A stretch of 64,000 nucleotides of DNA from Macrobrachium rosenbergii (lineage: Eukaryota; Arthropoda; Malacostraca; Decapoda; Palaemonidae), in contig NC_089777.1 of assembly GCF_040412425.1 (NCBI RefSeq), forward strand, positions 38,829,037-38,893,036. Reading direction: 5' to 3'. This document shows positions 57,701-63,530 of the stretch, in pieces (the stretch's first letter is position 1; every line of letters starts with the position of its first letter). A program made the translations under genes and the position numbers. The notes beneath the pieces were generated by a model. That model was not told the origin of the DNA, did no database searches, and saw only the letters and a program-made list of their open reading frames with translations.

Positions 57701-57999
57701 AGACCTTCTGCAACCACGTCCAGAGGATGACCAACGAGCTGGTCAAAACATGTCGACGGTACCTACAATAGAACCTGAACCCAGACGAACGATTTCTGAT
57801 TGGATATTTTAATAAAAGACTTCCAATATTCCGCACACTGTCCTTTTCCAACATGAATATCGGCCAGTTACTGACTAACATCGCTGAGCCTGAAAAGCAA
57901 ATCATAAGGAGGATAGAAAAGACACTATATAAGATAAATTCGCATAATACAGCCATCCTTTTTAATAAGATCTGTTTAAAAGAGGGTCTACTCCCTTCA

Positions 58000-58037
<38 letters not shown>

Positions 58038-58772
58038 TGATGATGTTTATACAGCATATACAGCAAGTGGATTTGAGAAGTCATCCAAGAAGACAGGGTT
58101 ATTTGACACTAAATGTTGTTAAATGGTTGTGTAATAGTATCTGAGACAGAGATGGAAGACTTAATAAACTATGTATGATACAGGTTTGATACCTCAAAGA
58201 TTTCTCAATTTTGTGGAATAATGATAATCATCATATGCATCATATTTTTAAATTTGATATACAGTATTAATGAATTTCCATGAGATTTTATTTATCTTGT
58301 TAATCCATGGGTTGCAAGCAGCAACCCAGGCTATCCTATATGTAAAACATCATCTGCACAGGTTAAATCTCAGTTTCTTATGCTTTCTGTGAAGGAAAAG
58401 TATGGCTGAACTGATATTTTCTCTTGAGTAGTGACAAGGAAGAAAAGTGCTTGTTTTTTTGTGATTAATTACACATACCATGTGTTAAAAAGGATATTGG
58501 ATATTTTTCACTAACCTGTGGTCAACTTTCAGGAATATCGTGCATTATTTGAAGGAGCTGGAAACAACCCAGGAGAAAAGACCCTTGAGGACAAATTCTT
58601 TGAACATGAAGTTAAACTGAATGTGAATGCATTTCTGAATCAGTTCCACTTTGGTGTCTTCTATGCCTACCTGAAACTGAAGGAACAGGAATGCCGTAAC
58701 ATTGTTTGGATTGCAGAATGTATTGCACAGAAACACAGGGCAAAGATTGACAACTACATACCAATTCTTTAA
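28937..58772 (+). CDS. ATP6V0D1: V-type proton ATPase subunit d, six coding exons, complete
   Basis: Exons 28937-29057, 29701-29878, 41652-41824, 44506-44663, 44877-45053 and 58533-58772 join in phase to a 348-residue protein, the normal family length. It starts [19 protein letters not shown] and ends [11 protein letters not shown]. The family (V-ATPase AC39/subunit d) is a soluble cup that couples the central rotor (D/F) to the c-ring of the membrane V0 sector; it has no transmembrane helix, and none is seen. Conserved blocks seen include [50 protein letters not shown] and [15 protein letters not shown]. No frameshift or stop. Gene span is about 30 kb for 1,044 coding bases because introns 2 and 5 carry transposons. 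The symbol follows vertebrate naming (insect VhaAC39-1). Confidence 0.97.
29701..29878 (+). CDS. ATP6V0D1: ATP6V0D1 coding exon 2
   Basis: Acceptor CATCTCCAG. Encodes [17 protein letters not shown] to FLDYITYG. The donor is TATGG-GTTCGT, weak after GT, but the next exon (G-TAC-ATG) restores YGYMIDN exactly. Confidence 0.95.
30133..30266. repeat. Perfect tandem duplication, period 67 bp
   Basis: Two adjacent identical units beginning GCTCTATGCTGTAGTAATG (30133 and 30200) in V-ATPase intron 2. Confidence 0.95.
30381..30428. repeat. (TC)n microsatellite
   Basis: CT dinucleotide run in V-ATPase intron 2. Confidence 0.95.
31108..31379. mobile_element. MITE-like repeat with terminal inverted repeats
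   Basis: The ends CAGGCAGTCCCCGGTTATCG and CCGTAACCAGGGACTGCCTG are reverse complements with few mismatches. The interior contains several short self-complementary runs (CCGAAAATCGG, GGCGCCGAAAA). About 270 bp, no coding capacity. No clear target duplication was seen, so the superfamily is unassigned. Confidence 0.75.
32239..32420 (+). repeat. Left terminal inverted repeat of the nested DIRS-like element
   Basis: Reverse complement of about 36380-36560 with roughly 75-80% identity, including ACTTACCAAGTAATTAC and the CCACCAAC...AGTACTGG block. Confidence 0.8.
32561..32710 (+). pseudogene. gag N-terminus of the nested DIRS-like element
   Basis: It starts [20 protein letters not shown] and contains a zinc-finger-like CSKCRG...KTCGKYN before a stop. 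The later gag part contains a two-copy repeat (about 33019-33345, RSLSYxPKPGRxHT twice) and a Ser-Ala-Arg-Arg-Gln-Leu-Pro-type minisatellite (33715-33930). Confidence 0.6.
33715..33930. repeat. Minisatellite of about 21 bp in DIRS gag
   Basis: About ten diverged units around GGCGCCAGCTCCCGAGTGCTC. One frame reads as 7-residue repeats ([21 protein letters not shown]). Several overlapping open frames exist only because the period is a multiple of three. Confidence 0.8.
34720..35130 (+). pseudogene. DIRS RNase H relic
   Basis: [11 protein letters not shown] and [15 protein letters not shown] (catalytic Asp in SDNTTA), then [12 protein letters not shown], are the RNase H and adjoining blocks of DIRS pol, broken by stops and a shift. 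Confidence 0.65.
35340..35800 (+). pseudogene. DIRS tyrosine recombinase relic
   Basis: Short frames read [39 protein letters not shown] and AGMVLGEE. They align with the open recombinase at 27095-27961 but contain stops, a shift and a deletion; HDIR replaces HEIR and the final Tyr region is lost. Confidence 0.75.
36262..36355. repeat. Internal complementary region of the nested DIRS-like element
   Basis: The palindromic block AGCTATGTAATTTCTTGGTAA ... TTACCAAGTAATTAC surrounds an AT-rich core (ATATTATTTTCATTATAAAA) that resembles the right-end extension. It corresponds to 28455-28550 in the first copy. Confidence 0.75.
36380..36587 (-). repeat. Right terminal inverted repeat of the nested DIRS-like element
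   Basis: Matches 32239-32420 inverted, then extends about 30 bp beyond the left end (AAGTTTCATATATAC side). A longer right terminus is typical of DIRS elements. Confidence 0.8.
36588..37950 (+). pseudogene. Jockey-like reverse transcriptase, frameshifted
   Basis: [20 protein letters not shown] and [17 protein letters not shown], then [18 protein letters not shown], are followed by a shift and [20 protein letters not shown] further shift leads to [12 protein letters not shown] (catalytic YADD), [20 protein letters not shown] and [15 protein letters not shown], and then [13 protein letters not shown]. Block order and spacing match the reverse transcriptase of jockey-clade elements. It ends in a C-terminal piece at 38103-38312. 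Confidence 0.88.
37951..38099 (+). mobile_element. Probable 3' tail of a second non-LTR element with ATTC tail
   Basis: The sequence ends GATGCCTGATAACTTAAAAT followed by (CATT)4, the usual layout of a non-LTR 3' end with a short tandem tail. It interrupts the C-terminal part of the jockey-like reverse transcriptase, which resumes at 38103. The left border is not clear. Confidence 0.45.
38103..38320 (+). pseudogene. C-terminal fragment of jockey-like reverse transcriptase
   Basis: Open frame reads [35 protein letters not shown] and ends at TAA. FxRAFxPxxxxLWNxLP is the conserved extreme C-terminus of jockey-type proteins. Confidence 0.75.
38321..40530. other. Intron 2 of ATP6V0D1, nothing recognised
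   Basis: Only short open frames (38881-39135, 39438-39623) without motifs. A (AAT)n-like run is at about 38505. Confidence 0.45.
40531..40970 (-). pseudogene. Relic of a non-LTR reverse transcriptase C-terminus
   Basis: The minus-strand frame reads [39 protein letters not shown] and [15 protein letters not shown]. This is the family tail RxDxIRNxxVR...QLxWxGHLxRM...RGRPRxxWxDxV. The polymerase core is missing. Same element class as 478-1050 (-). Intronic in ATP6V0D1. Confidence 0.72.
41652..41824 (+). CDS. ATP6V0D1: ATP6V0D1 coding exon 3
   Basis: Acceptor TTTCCACAG, donor GTAAGT. Encodes [18 protein letters not shown] to LVDTPL. Confidence 0.96.
41825..44505. other. Intron 3 of ATP6V0D1, nothing recognised
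   Basis: AT-rich, no motif-bearing frame, no transposon signature noted. Confidence 0.5.
44506..44663 (+). CDS. ATP6V0D1: ATP6V0D1 coding exon 4
   Basis: Acceptor ACTTGCAG, donor GTAAGT. Encodes [19 protein letters not shown] to [10 protein letters not shown]. Confidence 0.96.
44877..45053 (+). CDS. ATP6V0D1: ATP6V0D1 coding exon 5
   Basis: Acceptor TTGCAACAG, donor GTGAGT. 59 codons in phase 0, [15 protein letters not shown] to QVAEFYT. Confidence 0.96.
45152..45455 (+). repeat. SINE-like interspersed repeat, copy 1
   Basis: Starts GGGGGTTAGTTCAGTCAGTA, contains CCCCTAGCTGCAACCCC and CACGGTGCAACTGTGAGG, and ends TTATTCTATTCTATT. More diverged copies lie at 60633-60960 and 61850-62020 on the same strand. 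The ATTCT tail is typical of retroposed short elements. Confidence 0.75.
45655..45950 (-). repeat. tRNA-derived SINE
   Basis: On the minus strand the head (45950 towards 45880) has GGTAGAGCTCCTGGCTAGC (A-box-like) and GCGTTCGACTCTCCG (B box), an RNA polymerase III promoter pair. The body is GAAGAATTAGAGGAATTTAT and onward. The open frames on both strands here are translations of the SINE. Confidence 0.75.
46982..47093. repeat. Tandem duplication, period 56 bp
   Basis: Two adjacent identical copies beginning ACAAACTTTTTATTAAATAG (46982 and 47038). Confidence 0.95.
47530..49960 (+). pseudogene. Degenerate retroelement relic, probably DIRS-like gag/RT
   Basis: Scattered frames (47650-47868, 48470-48815), then [18 protein letters not shown] at about 48790-48840. 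The last resembles the first reverse transcriptase block of DIRS-type pol (xxSSEWRxIxNLxxxNK). Beyond the Tc1/mariner insertion, 51975-52690 reads [19 protein letters not shown], which resembles the start of a DIRS recombinase. Too decayed for certainty. Confidence 0.4.
49968..51971 (-). mobile_element. Tc1/mariner-superfamily transposon, degenerate, with a nested MITE
   Basis: The terminal inverted repeats CAGGGTGTCCATAAAGTCTC (49968) and AGACTTTATAGACACCATG (ends 51971) are flanked by TA on both sides (49966-49967 and 51972-51973), the superfamily's target duplication. On the minus strand the transposase relic reads [10 protein letters not shown] (first Asp), [13 protein letters not shown] (second Asp) and [12 protein letters not shown] (third acidic block). 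These are DDD/E motifs of IS630/Tc1/mariner transposases with the W-x-LDFFLWG signature. Subtracting the nested MITE leaves about 1,334 bp, a normal mariner length. Stops and shifts break the frame. Confidence 0.87.
50847..51516. mobile_element. MITE-like element nested in the mariner transposase
   Basis: The left end ACAACCCCTAGTATTCATGG and right end CGAATAGGCAGGGGTCAATTGT are approximate reverse complements. The interior carries CCGCAAATAGCTGAAATCC, mirrored by GAACTGCGAATAGG-type sequence. 670 bp, AT-rich, no coding capacity. Removing it rejoins the transposase relic. Confidence 0.7.
51975..52740 (+). pseudogene. Degenerate retroelement relic, continuation right of the mariner insertion
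   Basis: [20 protein letters not shown] and [13 protein letters not shown] (about 52835) resemble DIRS recombinase blocks. Many stops. The Tc1/mariner element at 49968-51971 appears to have landed in this relic. Confidence 0.4.
52743..54789. repeat. Tandem segmental duplication, two units of about 1.0 kb
   Basis: Unit 1 (52743-53751) and unit 2 (53752-54789) both start CAGGATCAGCAGAC, share long identical runs (GAGAGCAATTCATTACCTAC, CACTGTCTGATCACTTCAGG), and end in TTGTATTGTAGTTTCTGAAT. About 93% identical by eye. The largest difference is an (AAT)n expansion in unit 2 (54661-54732). The 3' end of each unit is the N-terminal end of a Penelope-like element. Confidence 0.9.
54661..54732. repeat. 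(AAT)n microsatellite
   Basis: ATA trinucleotide run abutting the left end of the first Penelope-like array. Confidence 0.95.
54733..56135 (-). mobile_element. Penelope-like element fragment flanked by inverted pseudo-LTRs (array A)
   Basis: A coding fragment at 55745-55225 (-) is flanked by a pseudo-LTR reading leftward (about 55040-54733, -) and one reading rightward (about 55800-56125, +). The right pseudo-LTR carries [20 protein letters not shown], the N-terminus of Penelope-like proteins; the left carries the same start, cut at GIQKAI by the (AAT)n run. Both pseudo-LTRs contain a TATAAATATGG-type or related AT box and CCCTGGCTTCATTC. Inverted pseudo-LTRs are a known Penelope-like insertion form. 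Confidence 0.75.
55225..55745 (-). pseudogene. Penelope-like reverse transcriptase end and GIY-YIG endonuclease relic (array A)
   Basis: Minus strand, starting near 55745: [18 protein letters not shown], then [20 protein letters not shown], then a shift into a [20 protein letters not shown] segment. MTTxRLSKRxxxHxQxGAI follows the GIY-YIG core in Penelope-like endonucleases. The core itself (TCP...YIG) is damaged by a deletion. Confidence 0.7.
56351..56388 (-). ncRNA. Possible hammerhead-type ribozyme motif in the pseudo-LTR, left arm
   Basis: Minus strand: CAGAGGATGACCAACGAGC then TGGTCGAAACATGTCGACGG. Same motif as the right arm but with the GAAAC box intact; the CUGANGA box reads CAGAGGA. 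Confidence 0.35.
56446..57090 (-). pseudogene. Penelope-like GIY-YIG endonuclease, left arm
   Basis: Minus strand from the spacer: [54 protein letters not shown], and [12 protein letters not shown] in shifted frames down to 56446. It keeps the Cys of YSCP that the right arm has lost but has its own frameshifts. Confidence 0.75.
57019..57661 (+). pseudogene. Penelope-like GIY-YIG endonuclease, right arm
   Basis: [16 protein letters not shown], then [10 protein letters not shown]...[34 protein letters not shown], and in the next frame [19 protein letters not shown]. VYxYxCPxxxC...YIGxTTxxLxxR is the GIY-YIG core fused to Penelope-like reverse transcriptases. Here YIG reads YIS and the CP Cys is Phe, so it is probably inactive. 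One frameshift near 57290. Reverse transcriptase palm is absent. Confidence 0.8.
57721..57757 (+). ncRNA. Possible hammerhead-type ribozyme motif in the pseudo-LTR, right arm
   Basis: CAGAGGATGACCAACGAGC followed by TGGTCAAAACATGTCGACGG. GACCA and TGGTC form a 5-bp stem, preceded by a CnGAnGA-like block and followed by (G/A)AAAC and GTCGAC. Hammerhead motifs are known in Penelope-like pseudo-LTRs. The core U is A and, in this arm, GAAAC is AAAAC, so activity here is doubtful. Confidence 0.3.
57999..58044. repeat. (AAT)n microsatellite
   Basis: AAT run directly after the truncated Penelope N-terminus (KEGLLPS). Confidence 0.95.
58533..58772 (+). CDS. ATP6V0D1: ATP6V0D1 coding exon 6 (last)
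   Basis: Acceptor CAACTTTCAG ends at 58532. Encodes [20 protein letters not shown] to the C-terminus DNYIPIL, stop TAA at 58770. Confidence 0.97.
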   Translation, partial: EYRALFEGAGNNPGEKTLEDKFFEHEVKLNVNAFLNQFHFGVFYAYLKLKEQECRNIVWIAECIAQKHRAKIDNYIPIL

Positions 58773-60200
58773 TCATGTTATCAGTAATGCAGTATTAAAA
58801 TGCACACTAATTATCAGTTCTTCCCAAACATGACAAAAGTTTAGTTTATGATCCCTATATGTTTGGCGTAATTTTTTTTTTTTCTTTTGAGATTTTTAAG
58901 AATATGATTCCTTCAAACATAAATTCCAGAATGGTGCATTAGAGCACTGATAAGGTTTTTGATAATTTTGGTATTTTATTTTAAATGGCATTTTATCGGG
59001 TGCAGAGTTTAAAGAAGTGGCTGGAGTTTTAAACAGTAATTTAATTAGAAAATATGTTTATATTTTTGTTGAATTCAGCAATATATTTTCATATTAGGGG
59101 TGAAATATAAATTTGCTTTGTAAATAGGAGATATACTTATTTGGTGGTGTAATACATATTTAACATTAATCTGGTTAGATTCTTTTGTCCAGTTCCTGGA
59201 AATATGCCAGTATGTTAAAGTTAATTTTCATTATTAATTTTAAATACATTACATAAGAAAATTTTGCAAGGGAAGAAGAATATACTGTACAGAAATCGAG
59301 TCTGGAGGTTTTTGAACAACTAATTAAGAACCCAACAATTTTTGTAAGGGGTCTGCCCAGATAGCACAAGGTTGGTGGTATGTTGTTGTTGTAAGTATAG
59401 TAGTGGAATTTTATTTGTATGAGCTGAAATTCAAGCTTATGTACATGGCACATTGCATATAAAATGCTCTGTTTTAATAAAGTTTGGACTGAAAACTTAA
59501 CATTTGTACCATCTCCACCCAGATAAACAAATTTGTACATTATTATCTAGTAAAGAGGAAAGAAACTTATTTTATAATTACATAGATAAGAGTGCATAGG
59601 TTGTCATTAGGAGTGAAAAAAATTCGTTTATTGTCATCTGTCATGTAGCAGTGCAGTTTAATTTGATATATTGTTGTTGAGGTTGAAGCTTAGAAGAGTA
59701 TATTTATAAGTTTATTTAGTGTTATGGGATATTTCTGTAAATTTACATTAAAGTAATGAAAACAGTGATGAAAATGATTTGCATATAATCATGCAAAAGT
59801 TTCTGTAAGTTCAGTGAAAAATTGTAGGTTTTGACTGTACTTATATTTTGCATGGTATAAGTGAAAGTGACCATTCCATGTTCATTAATGCAGAATTGAA
59901 ATATCAGCATTGTATATAGGATGCACTATCAGGCACAATGTCATAAATGTGAATGTTAATTAGCTCCTAACTGGTACTGTTCAATATGTGTACATAAACA
60001 TTAATATATATTTCATTTTACATATTCTCGTGTCTGTCTTGTGTAAATGGAAGTATAAATTATAATGGTATCCAGGTTTTTCATAATCCTTTGTGTGTGT
60101 GTGAATTATGCAGTTTAATGTTGGAAACTTCTGCCATTATGAGTTGGTTGAAATTGATGCAAATCTCAGAATTCATTAGGAATAAAATTCAGCAGTAAAA
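58773..60200 (+). other. ATP6V0D1: Likely 3' UTR of ATP6V0D1
   Basis: AT-rich trailer without coding frames on the + strand. AATAAA hexamers at 59477 and 60181 are candidate polyadenylation signals; the choice cannot be made from sequence alone. The opposite-strand frame 59175-59540 shows no recognisable motif. Confidence 0.5.
59477..59482 (+). terminator. Candidate polyadenylation signal AATAAA
   Basis: TTTTAATAAAG about 700 bp after the V-ATPase stop. A second hexamer is at 60181-60186. Confidence 0.45.
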
Positions 60201-60632
60201 CTTTGCCTTTGTACATTTGTATACACATAGGAAACTTTTGACATGCATCCAAAGGTCAAGAATTAGAGTAGTTAAACACCTTAATAACAATGTTGATGTA
60301 ATTAACAGTAATAACTAAACAATGAAAAAAAGCCAACTAAGGATAAGTTTAGCTACTTCGGCTTCTCTTATAAATAGGAAAATGTTTTGAAAGGTGCCCT
60401 CATAGATGACAAAAAAACTACCTGGGACTTAAACATAAGTTGAATTCCAGACTTGAACTTCGGAACTGAAGTGGAAAGCAAAGCATCAAGATTGAATCCT
60501 CCCTATTCATGCAGTCCCATTTGAAATTAAATGTTAGTCTTAACTATTTAAAAGAAAGGGTGGGAGTTGACAGACTAGACATCAACAAGATTAACTGTTA
60601 AAAGGATAATTCATTAATTGTGATAGGTCCTG

Positions 60633-60960
60633 TAGGGGGTTAGCACAGTCAGTGCACCTCGGGTAATGCACTGTAGGCATTACTAAAGGTGGTTTTAGTG
60701 TGCCTTCAACCCCTAGCTGCACCCACATTTTAACCTTTTACTTGACCTGCATTCCCACTTAAATGCTTCAATCTTGCTGTCTAACATCTCCAACTATTAC
60801 TTTATGGTGCAACTGTAGGTGCTTTCTCCCAGTTCCGCCCTTATGCCTTTGTACTTAGTCCTTATTTTTTTTATGTATTGCTGTCCAACCACTCAAACTT
60901 TCTATTTTCAGTGTCTTGAACGCTGACTGGCCAAAAGTGCCCATTTGCTTGGCTTGATAG
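60633..60960 (+). repeat. SINE-like interspersed repeat, copy 2
   Basis: Matches copy 1: TAGGGGGTTAGCACAGTCAG, GTGCACCTCGGGTAATGCAC, CAACCCCTAGCTGCACCC and TATGGTGCAACTGTAGGTG. More diverged, without a clean tail. Confidence 0.7.
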
Positions 60961-61849
60961 CCTAATTGAATAAAATCAACCAGGGTGATAGATTCCATTA
61001 ATAGAGAATGCCAGTGTGATTCCTCATGGAATAAAGTACGAAATACAGTACTGACAAGGTCTGGGTGTTACGGCTTCTGTGCGCTGGCCCAAAGCCTTGA
61101 TAAAAAGAATAAAGCATGGATGTAATACCTCTGCCTTTCAATGACCCATTCATGCTGAAACTTGGTACGACCCCTCCGAGTCCTGTGCAAGCTGCAGTGA
61201 GTTGTTATGAGGGCTAAGAGCACCTGGAGGAAGAGAAGTGAATGAGACTAGTTAAGGGAGCAGATGGTTAAGTTAGAACTGGCTTTATTTTGTTTGTATT
61301 GGCTGGAAAAACATCCTTGCAACAGGTGGAGTGAGGGTACTGTATTTAGAATGGTGTGAAGGGCAACAATGTCCAGTGGCAGCTTAGTCACCAAGCATTA
61401 TCAGGGTATCTGCTTCAGACTAAAACGAAAATTTAACAAGCAAATATTTTTGCATTTGAGGGGGAGAACTCAACTTGCTGGTCAGTTTAGGTATCACTGC
61501 CTGAAACAATTTTAATTGAAATGTTTGTAGCTTTGACAGTTTCACCCTTAAAATAATTCATTTTAGCTTTTTATCTTTGTCTGCCTATCGGTGGAAAAAA
61601 GATAAACCCCTGTTCAAACCAGATTCCTACCCATGTGGGCATTTGAGGAATTTAAAGAAGCCAATAAAGCAGCCAAAGCTGCGACTATGACAAGAATTAC
61701 ATGTAGATATTGATAGACGAATATATGTAATAATAAACCTGACTAACAAATTAATACAGATCAAGGCCAATGTTGGAATAAGGAATTCATCCTATCTAAA
61801 GGAACAACACTCAAGTAATTCTGACTCCTCTTGTAACTAATAACCACCG
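60961..61849. other. Intergenic, no gene recognised
   Basis: Between two SINE-like copies, downstream of the V-ATPase gene. No frames or repeats recognised. Confidence 0.4.
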
Positions 61850-62020
61850 TAGGGTGGCAGTGCTGTTTGTGCACAAAGGTGTTACACTGTACACTATTAA
61901 AGGGTTTGCAGCTTCCCTTCGGCACCCACTTTTTAAACTTTCACGTACTTCTATTTCCGCTTTCTTCAGTTTTGTTGTCCAGCCTCTCTAACTGTTAACT
62001 GAATGCTAACTGACTAATGA
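61850..62020 (+). repeat. SINE-like interspersed repeat, copy 3 (partial)
   Basis: CGTAGGGTGGCAGTGCTGTT, TTTGCAGCTTCCCTTCGGCA and CTGAATGCTAACTGACTAAT align with copies 1 and 2 with gaps. Strongly diverged. Confidence 0.5.
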
Positions 62021-62291
62021 ATACGTTTGTTATTCTTGGCATGATATTAGTTTCATTTATGACTATCCATTATTATTATAAATGAATTCATACGGTTCTC
62101 AGTTTCATGAAATGTGCTGTTCCCAAGAGGTCAGCTACATCTTAAAGTAGTTTTTGAAGTTATTTTTCATTTACTTAATTATATAAGCCCTCAAAAGATT
62201 TCATGAGATGTCTGGTACAGATGAAAGTCACCTTGTTAGCCTATTCATGGCAGCATGAAAATCCTATTCCTAACCATTTTCGTGATATTCT

Positions 62292-62392
<101 letters not shown>

Positions 62393-62462
62393 TAATTTAA
62401 AAAAGTGCAATTGTTATAAGTGGCGGTGAATCAAATGAGTATATAGTAGGCTATATAAAAGA

Positions 62463-62465
<3 letters not shown>

Positions 62466-62498
<33 letters not shown>
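62466..62498. repeat. (GA)n microsatellite, short
   Basis: GA dinucleotides about 80 bp after the larger tract. Confidence 0.9.
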
Positions 62499-62501
<3 letters not shown>

Positions 62502-63206
62502 GGTTGGGGTTGTGGGTTAGATTTCGACATTGGCAAGTGTCCGAGTTTCTGGAGGATGGGATAGATTGTTCTTTTATTACTGGAAAACACTATCAATGTT
62601 ATGTTCTGCCATTTGCCCAGTTTTCCAAAGCAAAATTCTATCGGCATTTTCTCGTATCTATATTCTTATTTGTACAACGTGCTAGCATTAGTTTAGCTTA
62701 ATGTAATAACAGCATACAAGCGTTCTCTGTGTGATCCCAAAGAATGCGTCATCTTCCTTTTTCCATCATTTCTTTTTGTGTCATATGAGAAATACAGCAC
62801 AGTTATGTATTCGCTTCCATAAGCCATTATCTCTATGCATTTTAGATAATTAATAGTAAGGAAAAATGCTATATGATCACTATGAAAAACACCCCTTATT
62901 TTGACAGCCAGCGCTAGGTCAAAAATACGTCTTGCTTTGTGATCTTTTAACTTTCATGACACGTGGTAGGCTATGAGGCCTCAAGTTTCTCCATTTATAG
63001 ATGCTGCATCTATAATTCTTGATGTCTGCTTAAATACCTGCATAGCAGATATTTAGCGACGAAGCAATTTTTCATAACATGCACAATGTCTAACCGCGAT
63101 ATGTATGCATTTCATGTCCTTCTGTGACCTCGAGCTCTTCCCGCCCACAAAGTCGTCTGCGCAAGCTCCGCCTATTTTCATAGATGATATAAGAATAAGT
63201 GAACGC

Positions 63207-63216
63207 TATATAAATA
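63207..63216 (+). promoter_or_regulatory. TATA box of the right-edge gene
   Basis: TATATAAATA, about 235 bp before the ATG at 63443. GC-box-like CCCGCCCAC and CTCCGCCTA lie at about 63140-63175. Distance and order fit a promoter with a transcription start near 63240. Confidence 0.5.
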
Positions 63217-63442
63217 GTATTAAAATCTACAAAATTACTTTTGTATAGGAATAAAATATAAGTTCACGATGCTTACTTCAGTTAAGTTGCACCTCTTTTG
63301 TAACCCTCTTTGAATATTCTTCGTTTATAGTTCTCCAGGTGACACAACGCGAGACAACAGCAGACGAATTTAATCGTGGGAGAACGTCGGACGTTCGCGT
63401 TTCACTTTAGATTTTTTGGTGACTTAAAGCAAGAACGAAATC

Positions 63443-63530
63443 ATGCTAACGGGAGATCGGGTAGAAGCCTCATCTGACCGTATCCGGAATAAGCACTCTC
63501 AGAATGGTGTCATCCAGCCACTTCTGACTG
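63443..63530 (+). CDS. NAPRT: First coding exon of probable nicotinate phosphoribosyltransferase
   Basis: ATG at 63443, 29 codons plus one base, then the donor GTAAGT at 63531. The end of the exon reads NGVIQPLLT, and the split last codon begins with G. Arthropod and vertebrate NAPRT proteins have a variable start followed by PLLTDLYQxTMxxxYW; a G-phase break would give the D of LLTD. NAPRT makes nicotinate mononucleotide from nicotinic acid in the Preiss-Handler NAD route in the cytosol. Only the poorly conserved start and four to five diagnostic residues are in the window, so the identity is a moderate inference. Confidence 0.6.

Larger units (their letters stand above)
56146..57998. mobile_element. 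Penelope-like head-to-head inverted array (array B), hairpin with arms of about 0.9 kb
   Basis: The left arm (about 56146-57007, - orientation) and right arm (57091-57998, + orientation) are reverse complements at about 93-95%, around a spacer of 83 bp (57008-57090) that encodes the shared upstream protein segment. Each arm reads outward: endonuclease domain, 3' UTR with CCTATAAATACCAAC, then the N-terminal start [17 protein letters not shown] of the next unit. On the right it is cut at (AAT)n after KEGLLP; on the left at ILFN, next to a short AATAATAATAATAATTAATA tract. This end-plus-next-start layout is the pseudo-LTR arrangement of Penelope-like elements. Confidence 0.85.

Noticed and set aside
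59175..59540. 121-residue minus-strand frame opposite the V-ATPase 3' UTR
   Set aside because: No motif, and composition typical of AT-rich antisense; no promoter or acceptor evident.
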